This document shows positions 1 through 6,933 of a stretch of DNA of 14,613 bases, in pieces; within the stretch, counting starts at the first letter, position 1; each line of letters starts with the position of its first letter. Origin of the DNA: Fimbriimonas sp. (GTDB lineage Bacteria > Armatimonadota > Fimbriimonadia > Fimbriimonadales > Fimbriimonadaceae); assembly GCA_030447945.1 (NCBI GenBank), contig JAUJNV010000053.1:1-14613 (forward strand). Reading direction: 5' to 3'. Made by a program: the position numbers and the translations under genes. The notes beneath the pieces are model-generated. The model saw nothing but the letters and a program-made list of their open reading frames with translations, did no database searches and was not told the DNA's origin.

Positions 1-1944
1 GGCGAACATGTTCGGCTTGAGCTTCTCTCTCGGCTGGCGAACCACCGTCCGCACGCGCACCGCGCGGGTCTCGGGGTTCACTTCGCCGGAGATGTACTCG
101 ATCGTCCCCTGGAAGGTGCGCCCCGGCACCGCGTCCGCCACGATCCGAACCGGCTGCCCCACCCTCACGCGCGGCAGGTCCCGCTCAAACACGTCGCCTT
201 CCACCCACACGACATCGGTGTTCAGGACACGGGTCAATTCCTGCCCCTCCTGGACCGTCTGCCCCACGCTCACCGCCCGCGACTCGACTTCGCCGCCGAT
301 CACCGAGCGAACGGTGACGCGGCTACCGCCTCCTGGCGTTGCTCCGACCTGCCGAAGCCGAGCCAGGGCCGACGCGACTGCCGAGCGCGCCCTTACCTGG
401 GCCGCCTTGGCCTGGGCCAGCTCACTCCGCGCGCTCAGCACACCTGAGCGGGCGATCCTGGTCTCGGCCTCCGCCTGCTGGACCTCTCGCGCGTTGCGGA
501 GGCCTTGGCCCTGGATGCGCTGCTCGCGCGTAAGCGCCTGCGTCGCGATCTGGAGCTGCCGCTCCGCCGTCGCCACGCGTGTCCGGCCCTGCTCGGCCGC
601 CGCCTCGGCCCGGTCCGCCTCGTTGCGGGCCACGACTCCCGTGGCAACTCCCTGCCGTAGCCGTCGTGCCGTGGCTTCCAAGCTAGTCAGACCCGTTTGT
701 GCCTCTCGCAGCTCGCCCTGGGCCGCCACCACCCGCGACTGCCCCTCCTCGACCGCCGGGTTCGCAAACGCACCGGTTCGGGCCATCTTTCGTTGCCGTT
801 CGAGCGTGGCCCGAGCGACACTGAGGCGCGTTCCCGCCGCCTGGACTTCCGACTGGGCGCGGACGAATCCCGCCTGCGCTTCTGCGCGGCCCGCCTCCGC
901 CTGGCGTTGAGCAGCTTGTGCTTCGGCGACCTCAGGACTGTCGATGACCGCCACGATGTGACCAGGGGGTATCTGCTGCCCCGGCGTCACGCCTAGGCTC
1001 TCGACGCGGCCCGAGACGCGCGCGTTCACGGTAATCATGCCGTTCGGGTTCGGCCTCACCTGGCCCGTCGTGACAAGGCTGCCTCCGCCCGACACGGTCT
1101 CGGCGGCGGCGGTCTCGAGGCCGATGGTCTGCGCCTGCTCCGCAGCCATCTGCACCACGTTCGGATCAGTCTCCAGCTCCTCGTTCTCGATGGAGAGGGT
1201 GAACTCGATGTCGCCGACCTTCTCCACCGCCGACTCCTTGAGATCGGCGGTCGGGTACGCCTTGAGCGGCACCGTCCCGCCGCCTCCGAAGGTGCTCGCG
1301 ACGGCGACGTGCCGCCCGTCCGGCCCGTGCATATGCCCCGCCTCGCCTTCCTCTTCTTGAGCGAGAGCCGCCACCGGCAGCGTGCCGAGCAGCAGGATGA
1401 GGACGGCGGCCCCTGCCGCGCTCTTGCGGCCCATTCGGAACGCGCCGTACAGGAGCGCGATGCCGAGGAGCGGCCCGCCCACGATGAGCCACCAGTTCGG
1501 GCCGTGGGCGTGTTCCTCCTCCGCTGCACCGGCGGGGGCGGGCACCCAGATCGGAAACTCGACGATGACCTGGCGCTTGTCCGGCAGCGTCACCTTCTCG
1601 ACGATGGTGTACTCGCCCGGCTCGCGGTACATCATGTGCGAGCCGTACACCTCGTTCTCCGGCTCGTAGGTGTTGTGCTCGCGGTGGACTACCCCGTTCG
1701 GATCGCCCTTCTTGTGGATCACCGAGTGCACGTCGGCTCCGATGATCGACTTCCCATTCGGGCCCTCAATGCGCAGGTCGTGATGGCTGAGGATCTGCCG
1801 CCCCCGGCCCGCGCCGAAGGTGCTAGCAACGGCCACGTGCCGCCCATCCGGCCCGTGCATGTGCCCCTCTTCACCCTCTCCCCCGGCGACGGCCGGCGCG
1901 ACGAGCGCCAAAGCGCCGATGGCAAGTAGGTTTTGTAGCTTCAC
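1..1944 (-). CDS. RND efflux periplasmic adaptor (CusB/CzcB, HlyD type) with a metal-binding N-terminal extension; 3' end beyond the window
   Basis: This is the membrane-fusion subunit linking an RND pump to a TolC channel in the periplasm. The frame is open from the GTG at 1944 to base 1 (648 codons), ending in LKPNMFA, a typical late beta-barrel motif; roughly 100 residues are missing. Order seen: signal peptide (1-20), MHGPDGRH motif (29-36), a His-rich Ig/YtkA-like stretch (50-135), hydrophobic segment (151-168), RMGRK loop, second hydrophobic segment (176-195), a second copy of the MHGPDGRH motif (205-212), lipoyl half with SGRVESLGVTPGQ (311-323), long coiled-coil hairpin (about 338-520), and beta-barrel with RDLPRVRVGQ. 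The start GTG overlaps the stop of the TolC gene (GTGA), so translation is coupled. Ordinary adaptors lack residues 1-200. A separate start at Met171 followed by a signal-like segment is possible, but no ribosome site precedes it. The family call is secure; the role of the extension is inferred. Confidence 0.9.
   Translation of the reverse strand, partial: MKLQNLLAIGALALVAPAVAGGEGEEGHMHGPDGRHVAVASTFGAGRGRQILSHHDLRIEGPNGKSIIGADVHSVIHKKGDPNGVVHREHNTYEPENEVYGSHMMYREPGEYTIVEKVTLPDKRQVIVEFPIWVPAPAGAAEEEHAHGPNWWLIVGGPLLGIALLYGAFRMGRKSAAGAAVLILLLGTLPVAALAQEEEGEAGHMHGPDGRHVAVASTFGGGGTVPLKAYPTADLKESAVEKVGDIEFTLSIENEELETDPNVVQMAAEQAQTIGLETAAAETVSGGGSLVTTGQVRPNPNGMITVNARVSGRVESLGVTPGQQIPPGHIVAVIDSPEVAEAQAAQRQAEAGRAEAQAGFVRAQSEVQAAGTRLSVARATLERQRKMARTGAFANPAVEEGQSRVVAAQGELREAQTGLTSLEATARRLRQGVATGVVARNEADRAEAAAEQGRTRVATAERQLQIATQALTREQRIQGQGLRNAREVQQAEAETRIARSGVLSARSELAQAKAAQVRARSAVASALARLRQVGATPGGGSRVTVRSVIGGEVESRAVSVGQTVQEGQELTRVLNTDVVWVEGDVFERDLPRVRVGQPVRIVADAVPGRTFQGTIEYISGEVNPETRAVRVRTVVRQPREKLKPNMFA
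1285..1338 (-). repeat. Copy B of the 18-residue coding repeat
   Basis: Residues 203-220 of the adaptor, after the second hydrophobic segment. The amino-acid sequence is identical to copy A with only synonymous DNA differences, so the repeat is an old duplication kept by selection on the peptide rather than a recent copy or assembly echo. Confidence 0.9.
1813..1866 (-). repeat. Copy A of an 18-residue coding repeat (GHMHGPDGRHVAVASTFG)
   Basis: Residues 27-44 of the adaptor. The peptide is identical to copy B at 1285-1338, while the DNA differs at six third-codon positions, all silent. It contains three His and one Met in ten residues and lies just after the first signal peptide, so periplasmic metal binding is a reasonable inference. 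Confidence 0.9.
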
Positions 1945-3215
1945 TTTGCGTTCTCCTCTTTGCCCGTCCGGGCGGGGGCGAGCGTCCCAGCCGCGCGCCG
2001 CACTTCCAAGTCGGCGCGCAGGGCGTCGTACAGTGCGTTCAGGTGCTCGGTGCGCGTGAGGCGCGCCGTGCGTTGGGCGTCCACCACGTCGAGCAGGGTG
2101 CTGAGCCCCGCCTCATAGCCGCGCCTGGTCGCGTCCAATAGCTCCTGGCTCTGCGGCAGGATTTGCGTGCGGTAGTTTGCCGCGACGCGCAGGCGGGGCT
2201 CCAAGTCCTGCGCCGCCCTCGTCACCTCGACGCGCACCTGCTGCTCCACCGCCTCGACCTCCCGCTCGGCCGCGCTCACCAGTGCCCTCGTCCGGGCCTC
2301 GTCGGCGCGCAGGGAGCCACGGTCGAGGAGCGGGAAGCTCAGGAACGCCTGCAATCCGAGGTTGCGGCTCTGGAAGGGGTTTCGGTCGAGGCTCCAGAAG
2401 TCGGCCGCCACCGCACCGTGGAGCGAGGGGCGGCGGTGCGCCCGCGTGATGCCCACCTCGGCTTCGGCGACTTCTACCAGCGTGCGCGCCCTCGCCACCT
2501 CTGCGCGATTCAGGAGCGCCTGGCTTAGCAGCGTTGGCAGTTGCGGCGGCACCGGCTCAGCGGGCAGCTCGCTTCCCACTGCGTCGGGAAGGACCGCATC
2601 GTCCGCGATGAGGAGCCGGAGCGTCGTGAGTCTGGACACGACCGCACCCCCGGCCCGCACCAGCTCCTGGTCCGCACGGGCAGCCTCGATCTGAGCGCGC
2701 GTGACGTGGACTTGCGGAGCTTCACCCACTGCGATACGCTGACGCACGAGGGCGACTAGCTTATGCGCCAGGCTCGCGGACTCCGCGACCGCCGCCGCCT
2801 CGCCACGTGCCCGCACGAGGTCGTAGTAGGCGGACGCCACGCCGAACGCCCGCGCCTGCCGTGCCGCCTGGGTCTCCGCCAGAGCACTCTGCAGCTCCGC
2901 CTGTGCGAGGACCGTCTCTGCCCGGCGCACACCTCCGATGTCGAAGCGCTGGCTAAGCAGCGAGTTGCCGTTGGTGAAGCCGACGCCGGGCGCGAGTTCC
3001 ACTTCCGGATTGAAACCGGCTCCGGGCACGGGCGACCGTCGCCCTAGCGCTGCGCGCACCCGCTCGCTCGCCGCCCGAACCTGGGGGCTCGCCTCGATTC
3101 CGCGTTGGACCGCAGTTTGGGCGTAGTGAGACTGCGCGACGCCGGCGGCGACGACCGTCGTCAGGACACTGGCGATCTTGAGCTGGGAAACGACACCCGA
3201 GAAGGGTAGGGACAT
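1941..3215 (-). CDS. TolC/CzcC-family outer-membrane efflux protein
   Basis: Outer-membrane channel of a tripartite heavy-metal RND exporter, 424 residues, usual length for the CzcC group. A signal peptide covers about residues 1-27. Next come a first helical repeat, a strand region (NPEVELAPGVGFTNGNSLLS, then QRFDIGGVRRAE at 89-100, equivalent to the QPLDW-type motif of CzcC proteins), long Ala/Arg/Glu-rich helices, and a second repeat ending with RRGYEAGLSTLLDVVDAQRTA, a family hallmark. The ATG at 3215 is chosen because a GGAGG site precedes it and a signal peptide follows; the frame stays open upstream to 3581, but that stretch does not look like protein. Its stop overlaps the adaptor start at 1944. 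This is the intact counterpart of the broken channel at 11690-12894. The metal cannot be told from the channel. Confidence 0.93.
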   Translation of the reverse strand: MSLPFSGVVSQLKIASVLTTVVAAGVAQSHYAQTAVQRGIEASPQVRAASERVRAALGRRSPVPGAGFNPEVELAPGVGFTNGNSLLSQRFDIGGVRRAETVLAQAELQSALAETQAARQARAFGVASAYYDLVRARGEAAAVAESASLAHKLVALVRQRIAVGEAPQVHVTRAQIEAARADQELVRAGGAVVSRLTTLRLLIADDAVLPDAVGSELPAEPVPPQLPTLLSQALLNRAEVARARTLVEVAEAEVGITRAHRRPSLHGAVAADFWSLDRNPFQSRNLGLQAFLSFPLLDRGSLRADEARTRALVSAAEREVEAVEQQVRVEVTRAAQDLEPRLRVAANYRTQILPQSQELLDATRRGYEAGLSTLLDVVDAQRTARLTRTEHLNALYDALRADLEVRRAAGTLAPARTGKEENAK

Positions 3216-3220
3216 GAAAA

Positions 3221-3225
3221 CCTCC
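3221..3225 (-). promoter_or_regulatory. Ribosome binding site for the TolC-family gene
   Basis: GGAGG lies five bases before the ATG at 3215. It decides the start against the 122 extra upstream codons of the same open frame. Confidence 0.85.
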
Positions 3226-3268
3226 CGGACACGATTAGGGGAAGGGGCGACGCTAGGCCGCCGAACGC

Positions 3269-3681
3269 CTAAGCCGTGATACAAGGAGGCGCGCGGGATT
3301 TCTCCGGCGGCGGTGGCGCGTTCGGAAGGTGGGAACGCAGCGACGCAGGCGGCTCGCCGGTAGCCAGCGGCAGCAGGATCAGCGCCGCGACCCGAGCAGC
3401 CACACAGGAAGCGGCGACATCTCGACCACGTACCGAGCGGCGAGCGCGCAGAGATCGCAGCGGTCGGCGTGCCCGTCGAGGTGGTGCTCGTGAGGGCCTT
3501 GCTCCTCGCTCGACTCGTAATGCTCTTCAGGGGTCCCGATGGGGACGAGCCCCTCATGGCCGGGACCGTAGCTGTAGGCAAGATCGTGGTCGTGGTGGAC
3601 GGCGTGGGAGTGAGGCACCAAGTCGTGCGCCTGCGCGAACAGCAGGGCCAAGAGCATGACCAGGGGCGCGAGCCGCCTCAC
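3269..3681 (-). CDS. Small exported His-rich protein heading the second efflux cluster (one frame break near 3400)
   Basis: The uninterrupted frame runs from the GTG at 3681 to a stop at 3379 (100 residues): signal peptide (about 1-17, ending in LLALLFAQA), a His-rich stretch with PHSH, HHDHD and PHEHH, then a CDLC motif. A one-base shift near 3400 opens a better continuation: a hydrophobic helix (ARVAALILLPLA) and a tail with HLPNAPP and SRAPP, ending at 3269, about 137 residues in all. The same tail pattern occurs in the Cys-rich protein at 12949-13374, which supports the longer form. Layout and the CxLC motif recall small DUF2946-like exported proteins found near copper genes, but I cannot confirm the family. 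It precedes a TolC-adaptor pair, suggesting periplasmic metal binding. A TATAAT box directly before the start suggests its own leaderless promoter. Confidence 0.65.
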
Positions 3682-3687
3682 GCTCGT

Positions 3688-3693
3688 ATTATA
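3688..3693 (-). promoter_or_regulatory. Putative -10 box (TATAAT) of a leaderless promoter
   Basis: A perfect TATAAT ends six bases before the GTG at 3681, placing the expected transcription start on the start codon itself. No good -35 hexamer is seen at 16-18 bp. No ribosome site fits in the six bases. Confidence 0.5.
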
Positions 3694-3831
3694 GCGACCT
3701 TGAGGCGCAGGGGCGGCTCTTGGCTTGGTGTTTGGAGGACCCAATACTTTCCACAGCTCGCGAGATCGTGAGCCGTGGGGTGCAGGTCGATCCCCTTCCC
3801 CGATGGCCGTTAGCTGCGGGTGCACTCCCGG

Positions 3832-4134
3832 TTACCCTGCCGAATTTGACCAGCCTCTGCTCCGCCGTTCTAAGTTCTTCCAGCCGCCCTTGCTCAGCTC
3901 GCTCGGCTTGCCCGTGCGGCAGCCGCTTCCGTTCGCGCAGTCGCGCATGTGGTGAGTCAGAAACTCGATGCCGATCTGGTCCGTGGCGGCGCGGGTGGGG
4001 GGCGAGCCGCGTGAGGATGTCCACGCAGTCCCGCCCCTCTTTACTCCCATCTTCCGCACACCCGTGACCTGCCCCTCGACGCAGGCGAGGCGCTTTCCGC
4101 GGGGGCTATCGCCGGTGAGGGCCTTCTTGCGCAT
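3832..4134 (-). pseudogene. CsoR/FrmR-family metal-sensing repressor, frame-broken
   Basis: CsoR-type proteins are small all-helical repressors that bind Cu(I) or other ligands and release operator DNA. Pieces in two frames rebuild one: MRKKALTGDS, then RLACVEGQVTGVRKM; a shift near 4038 to RDCVDILTRLA; a shift back near 4000 to TRAATDQIGIEFLTHHMRDC; and a likely third shift near 3900 to LEELRTAEQRLVKF. The Cys of RDCVDIL and the His and Cys of HMRDC match the C-H-C copper triad (Cys36, His61, Cys65) of Mycobacterium tuberculosis CsoR. The ATG at 4134 is 14 bases after the YHS-thioredoxin stop, with no clear ribosome site. The 3' end given is the stop of the first frame; if the third shift is right, the end is uncertain. 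Real decay and assembly indels are both possible. Bases 3694-3831 hold nothing I recognise. Confidence 0.7.
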
Positions 4135-4148
4135 GCAGATCTTGGTCG

Positions 4149-4810
4149 CTACTTCGCCAGAAGGGCCTCGACGGCCTTCTCGATCTCCTTGTGGTCGGGC
4201 TTGCCGCGCCACTGGGCGACCACCTGGCCGCTCTGGTCGATGAGGAAGATGGCGGGAATCGCCTTCACGCCCCACGCCGCCCAGCTCGGCTGATCCTGGC
4301 TGTCGAGCAGGATCGGGTAGCCGAACTTCCGCTGCGGAAGGCGACCGCCTTCTTCGGATCCTCGTCGATGGACACGCCGAGGACCGTCAAGCCGCGCGCG
4401 GCGTGCTTCTTGTACAGCTTGTCGAGCGCGGGCATCTCCTTCACACAGGGGGCGCACCACGTCGCCCAGAAGTCCAGGAGCACTACCTTGCCCTTGTAGT
4501 CCTCCAGGCTGACGCTCTGGCCGCCCAGGGTGGTGGCCTTCAGGCTCGATGCGGCGCGCGGGAGCACCGCCGGCACGAACGCATCGGGGTCCTTCCGGAA
4601 CTCCGCCACCTCCTTCGCGTTGCAGAAATAGTAGGCCTTTCCCTTGTAGCGCACGCCGGCCGCGGCCTTCTCCTCCCCGTGGCCTTCACCGCCCGTCGAG
4701 CAAACGACGCAGACGGCGGCTTTCGGCAGCTCCTTCTTCGGAATGTCCTGGGGCGTGTTCTGAGCCCCGACAAGGGCGATCGTTGCGGTGATGAGAGTGA
4801 GTGTGTTCAT
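4149..4810 (-). CDS. Exported YHS-domain/TlpA-like thioredoxin fusion (one frame break near 4340)
   Basis: A short signal peptide (about 1-16) is followed by a YHS/TRASH-like metal-site segment (residues 30-80). That segment has CVVC at 34-37, YKGKAYYFC at 55-63 and a closing FRKDPDAFV; the second Cys usual after the FC is absent. A thioredoxin fold of the TlpA/ResA type follows from about 90, with WCAPC at 118-122, the redox site, and VLGVSIDEDP. Near 4340 the frame shifts by one base; the other frame continues with FGYPILLDSQ, the cis-Pro-type motif KAIPAIFLID and a normal end EALLAK, total about 220 residues. It starts 10 bases after the stop of the barrel-like gene. Likely role: periplasmic thiol reduction or metal delivery within the efflux island (inferred). 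Without the shift the redox domain would lose its cis-Pro half. Confidence 0.8.
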
Positions 4811-4820
4811 GGTCTTGTCT

Positions 4821-5498
4821 TTAGAACGAGAAGCCAAGGCTGATGCCCGGATGGCGCATCTTGATGAGCATGAGGCTTACGTTGGTCTTGGCGAGCTTGT
4901 ACGTGAGGAGCAGGTGCGTGTTGCGCCCGTCATGCATCGGCAGGAAATCCCACTGCGGCGCCAGCGACACGTTCACCCCGAACGGAAAGATGATCTTGTC
5001 CTCCCACTCCGAGTAGAAAACCGACACGTAAGGTCCGATGCGGTAGCGCGGAAAGCCCTTGGCGAAGGTGACGTAGTAGCTCTGGGTGCCGGATGGCGAG
5101 AAGATGCGGTCGCTCGACGTACCGAGGGACACCATCGGCCATCGCTCCGTCTCCGGAGTAAGGATCCAGTTCGCAACCGGGCCTATTTCATTCGCGCCGG
5201 GGTTCCACTCAAAGCCCGCTTGGAACCGGCGCGTGAAGCGGTGGAACAGGTTCACGCGGTAGCGTGGCCGATCGGCCTCGGTGTCAACGTACCGCAGAGT
5301 GAGATTCCACTTGTCGTTGTCGTTCCCCGAACCGAGGAACTTTCCCTCACCGGGTCAGCCGGTTCAAGTGGGCACGGCAAGGGGTCGATTAGGCGGCGTC
5401 TGCCCAGGGTCCTTCAGCCCGGGCGGACGTTGCTGCGCCGCCGTCAGCGAAGCAGCCAGAGTGAGAAGGCTGAGCGCGGCGAGTGTCTTTCTGCTCAT
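4821..5498 (-). pseudogene. Probable outer-membrane beta-barrel protein with two in-frame TGA codons
   Basis: I do not recognise a named family. One frame runs from ATG 5498 with a clear signal peptide (MSRKTLAALSLLTLAASLTA) to a TAA at 4821, 226 codons, but TGA stands at codons 45 and 48. Beyond them the protein looks real: alternating polar/aromatic strands such as WNLTLRYVDT, FQAGFEWNPG and IGPYVSVFYSEW, and the C-terminal residue is Phe (LGFSF), typical of barrel proteins inserted by the Bam machinery. Between the two stops another frame reads LNRLTR, so a pair of compensating one-base indels around 5350-5370 would restore the gene. An internal GTG at 5255 gives a 144-residue intact frame without a signal peptide. 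It lies between the Cys-rich peptide and the YHS-thioredoxin gene, so it probably works at the envelope in metal handling; the exact job is unknown. Confidence 0.6.
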
Positions 5499-5519
5499 TC
5501 CGTTTGTGCCGAGGGTGAC

Positions 5520-5606
5520 CTAGCAGCAACCGCAGTTAGGGCAGTTCGGGGGACAGGTGCAAGCGGCGCCGCAAGGGCAGCAGGGGCAAGCGTTGGTTTC
5601 AGCCAT
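5520..5606 (-). CDS. Metallothionein-like Cys-rich small protein, 28 residues
   Basis: ATG at 5606 to TAG at 5520 encodes 28 residues with 10 cysteines (positions 7, 9, 10, 12, 16, 18, 22, 25, 27, 28), arranged as CPCCPC, CTC, CPNC and CC, with no His, aromatic residues or signal peptide. The CxC, CC and CxxC density is that of metallothioneins, cytoplasmic proteins that hold Zn, Cd or Cu in thiolate clusters. It is far shorter than bacterial SmtA/BmtA and I see no match to that family's motifs. A GGAGG site (in the last codons of arsR) lies 11 bases upstream, and only six bases separate it from the ArsR stop, so the two are almost certainly co-expressed. In cyanobacteria smtA is likewise paired with the ArsR-family smtB. 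Alternatives: a metallochaperone, or a chance frame, which the cysteine density and context make unlikely. Confidence 0.75.
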   Translation of the reverse strand: MAETNACPCCPCGAACTCPPNCPNCGCC

Positions 5607-5612
5607 GGGTTA

Positions 5613-5969
5613 TTAAGCCTCCATAGGAATCGGTGCGGGAGTTTTGACCGGCTCCTCGCCGGTCAATAGGAAGTGGGACAGGCACTCCAGAGCCTCGGGA
5701 ACGACGCGCGCGTAAACCTCTCGTCCCCTCTTCTCCGTCACCACCAGACGCGCGTCTCGGAGCGTGGAGAGGTGATGAGAGAGGGTGCTCGGGGCACACG
5801 GCACCTGACACCTAACGGAGCAAACGGAGACGGCGCCCTCGGTGCCGGCGTCGCACTCTCCCGTAACGGTGTCGTACTTGGTCTGCCCGCCGCATCCCCG
5901 GATGCACTGAAAGACCGCGAGCCTGGTCGGGTCCGACAGCGCTTGGAGCATGCGAATGAGGTCGTCCAC
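5613..5969 (-). CDS. ArsR/SmtB-family metal-responsive repressor, unusually Cys-rich
   Basis: Winged-helix repressor of 118 residues. The N-terminal helix reads LSDPTRLAVFQCI (11-23), the recognition helix is PSTLSHHLSTLRDA (60-73), and the wing is VVTEKRGREVYARV (76-89). Between helix 2 and the recognition helix is an insertion with Cys 22, 26, 39, 50, 54 and 58; the last three form CxxxCxxxC next to the DNA-reading helix. This replaces the ELCVCDL site of classic ArsR/CadC proteins, so the inducer may be a thiophilic ion bound by the insertion (inferred). GTG at 5969 is the start; no strong ribosome site is visible. It lies 52 bases after the CDF gene, with a perfect palindrome in the gap, and directly before the Cys-rich peptide. 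Repression of its own operon is likely. Confidence 0.9.
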   Translation of the reverse strand: MDDLIRMLQALSDPTRLAVFQCIRGCGGQTKYDTVTGECDAGTEGAVSVCSVRCQVPCAPSTLSHHLSTLRDARLVVTEKRGREVYARVVPEALECLSHFLLTGEEPVKTPAPIPMEA

Positions 5970-5999
5970 GATTTACTTAACGTTCGATGTCGGTCGATA

Positions 6000-6017
6000 G
6001 TTCGACGCAAGTCGAAC
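6000..6017. promoter_or_regulatory. Palindromic operator, probable ArsR binding site
   Basis: GTTCGAC-gcaa-GTCGAAC is a perfect 7-bp inverted repeat with a 4-base centre, in the short gap between the CDF stop and the arsR start. A related half-site, GTTCGAT, lies at 5982-5988 and GGTCGATAG runs into the palindrome, so two repressor dimers could bind. ArsR-family proteins bind imperfect 12-2-12 type dyads near their promoters; this fits in place and form. The promoter itself is not clear. Confidence 0.6.
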
Positions 6018-6021
6018 GATT

Positions 6022-6933
6022 CTACACCACTTCGTCGGGCGCCTGACGACAATCCATGTTTCCTCGCTCGATTTGGATGGTGCTGTGCTCGATAGAGAAC
6101 CGGTCGTGAAGCTCAGCGGCCACTCGCTGGAGAAAGGCGTCGTCGTGCGTAGAGCGGGGCATGACCAGGTGAGCGGTGAGGGCGGTTTCCGTGGTGCTCA
6201 TGGCCCAAACATGAAGGTCGTGCACCTCCGACACCCCCGGAAGGGCACCCAAATAACTCTTTATCCCCTCCACGTCGGTTCCGGAAGGCGCCGCCTGCAG
6301 GGCTAGGTTCAGGGAGTCCCGAAAGAGTCCCCAGGTACCGAGCGCTACGACGGCCACGATGGCCAGGCTCACCACTGGGTCAATCCAGGCCAGCCCCGTG
6401 CGCATGATGATGAGGCCGGCGACGACCACGCCGGCCGAGACGGCCGCGTCGGCCGCCATGTGGAGAAAAGCTCCCTTGATGTTGATGTCGCTCTTAGTGC
6501 CGGAGACGAACAGAAGGGCCGTAGCGGTGTTAATCGCGATGCCCATCGCGGCGACCCAGACGATGGTGCTGCCGGGAACGGCTTGCGGGACGTTGAAGCG
6601 GCCAATAGCCTCCCACGCGATGGCCCCGATGGCGATCAGCAGGAGCACGGCGTTTCCGAGAGCGGCAAGGATGGAGCTGCTCTTTAAGCCGTAGGTGCGA
6701 GACGGCGTTGGGGGCCTTTTGGAAAGAGCGGTTGCCCACCACGCGAGCAAAAGCCCTAGAACGTCGGACAGGTTGTGGCCGGCATCGGCCACAAGCGCGA
6801 GCGACCCCGTAGTGAGGCCAAAAACGGCCTCAGTCACAACAAAGGCGGTGTTAAGAAGAACCCCGATGAGGAAGGCCCGGCCGAAGTCCTTCGGCGCATG
6901 AGAGTGGCCGGAGTATTCGTCTCCTCCCGACAC
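6022..6933 (-). CDS. Cation diffusion facilitator (CDF) family metal exporter, CzcD/ZitB-like
   Basis: Inner-membrane antiporter that moves Zn2+ (also Cd2+ or Co2+ in some members) from cytoplasm to periplasm in exchange for H+. The 303 residues have six hydrophobic segments, an N-terminal GHSH, and the two transport-site motifs: HNLSD (His53, Asp57) in TM2 and HMAAD (His158, Asp162) in TM5. The HxxxD/HxxxD pair is typical of zinc-selective CDF proteins. A C-terminal cytoplasmic domain follows, with VSEVHDLHVWAMSTTETALT and IEHSTIQIE. The GTG start at 6933 shares one base with the stop of the RND gene (TAGTG) and has GGAGG six bases upstream at 6940-6944, so it is translationally coupled. It supplies metal to the periplasm, where the RND pump takes over. 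Confidence 0.93.
   Translation of the reverse strand: MSGGDEYSGHSHAPKDFGRAFLIGVLLNTAFVVTEAVFGLTTGSLALVADAGHNLSDVLGLLLAWWATALSKRPPTPSRTYGLKSSSILAALGNAVLLLIAIGAIAWEAIGRFNVPQAVPGSTIVWVAAMGIAINTATALLFVSGTKSDINIKGAFLHMAADAAVSAGVVVAGLIIMRTGLAWIDPVVSLAIVAVVALGTWGLFRDSLNLALQAAPSGTDVEGIKSYLGALPGVSEVHDLHVWAMSTTETALTAHLVMPRSTHDDAFLQRVAAELHDRFSIEHSTIQIERGNMDCRQAPDEVV

Noticed and set aside
8..910. Plus-strand 300-codon open frame at the left edge
   Set aside because: Antisense to the adaptor's coiled-coil and barrel; Ser/Arg/Thr-rich shadow.
5350..5370. TGA codons in the barrel gene as selenocysteine or stop-codon readthrough
   Set aside because: Two TGA lie three codons apart and a neighbouring frame reads sensibly between them, so paired indels explain it better; no stem-loop support was sought or seen.
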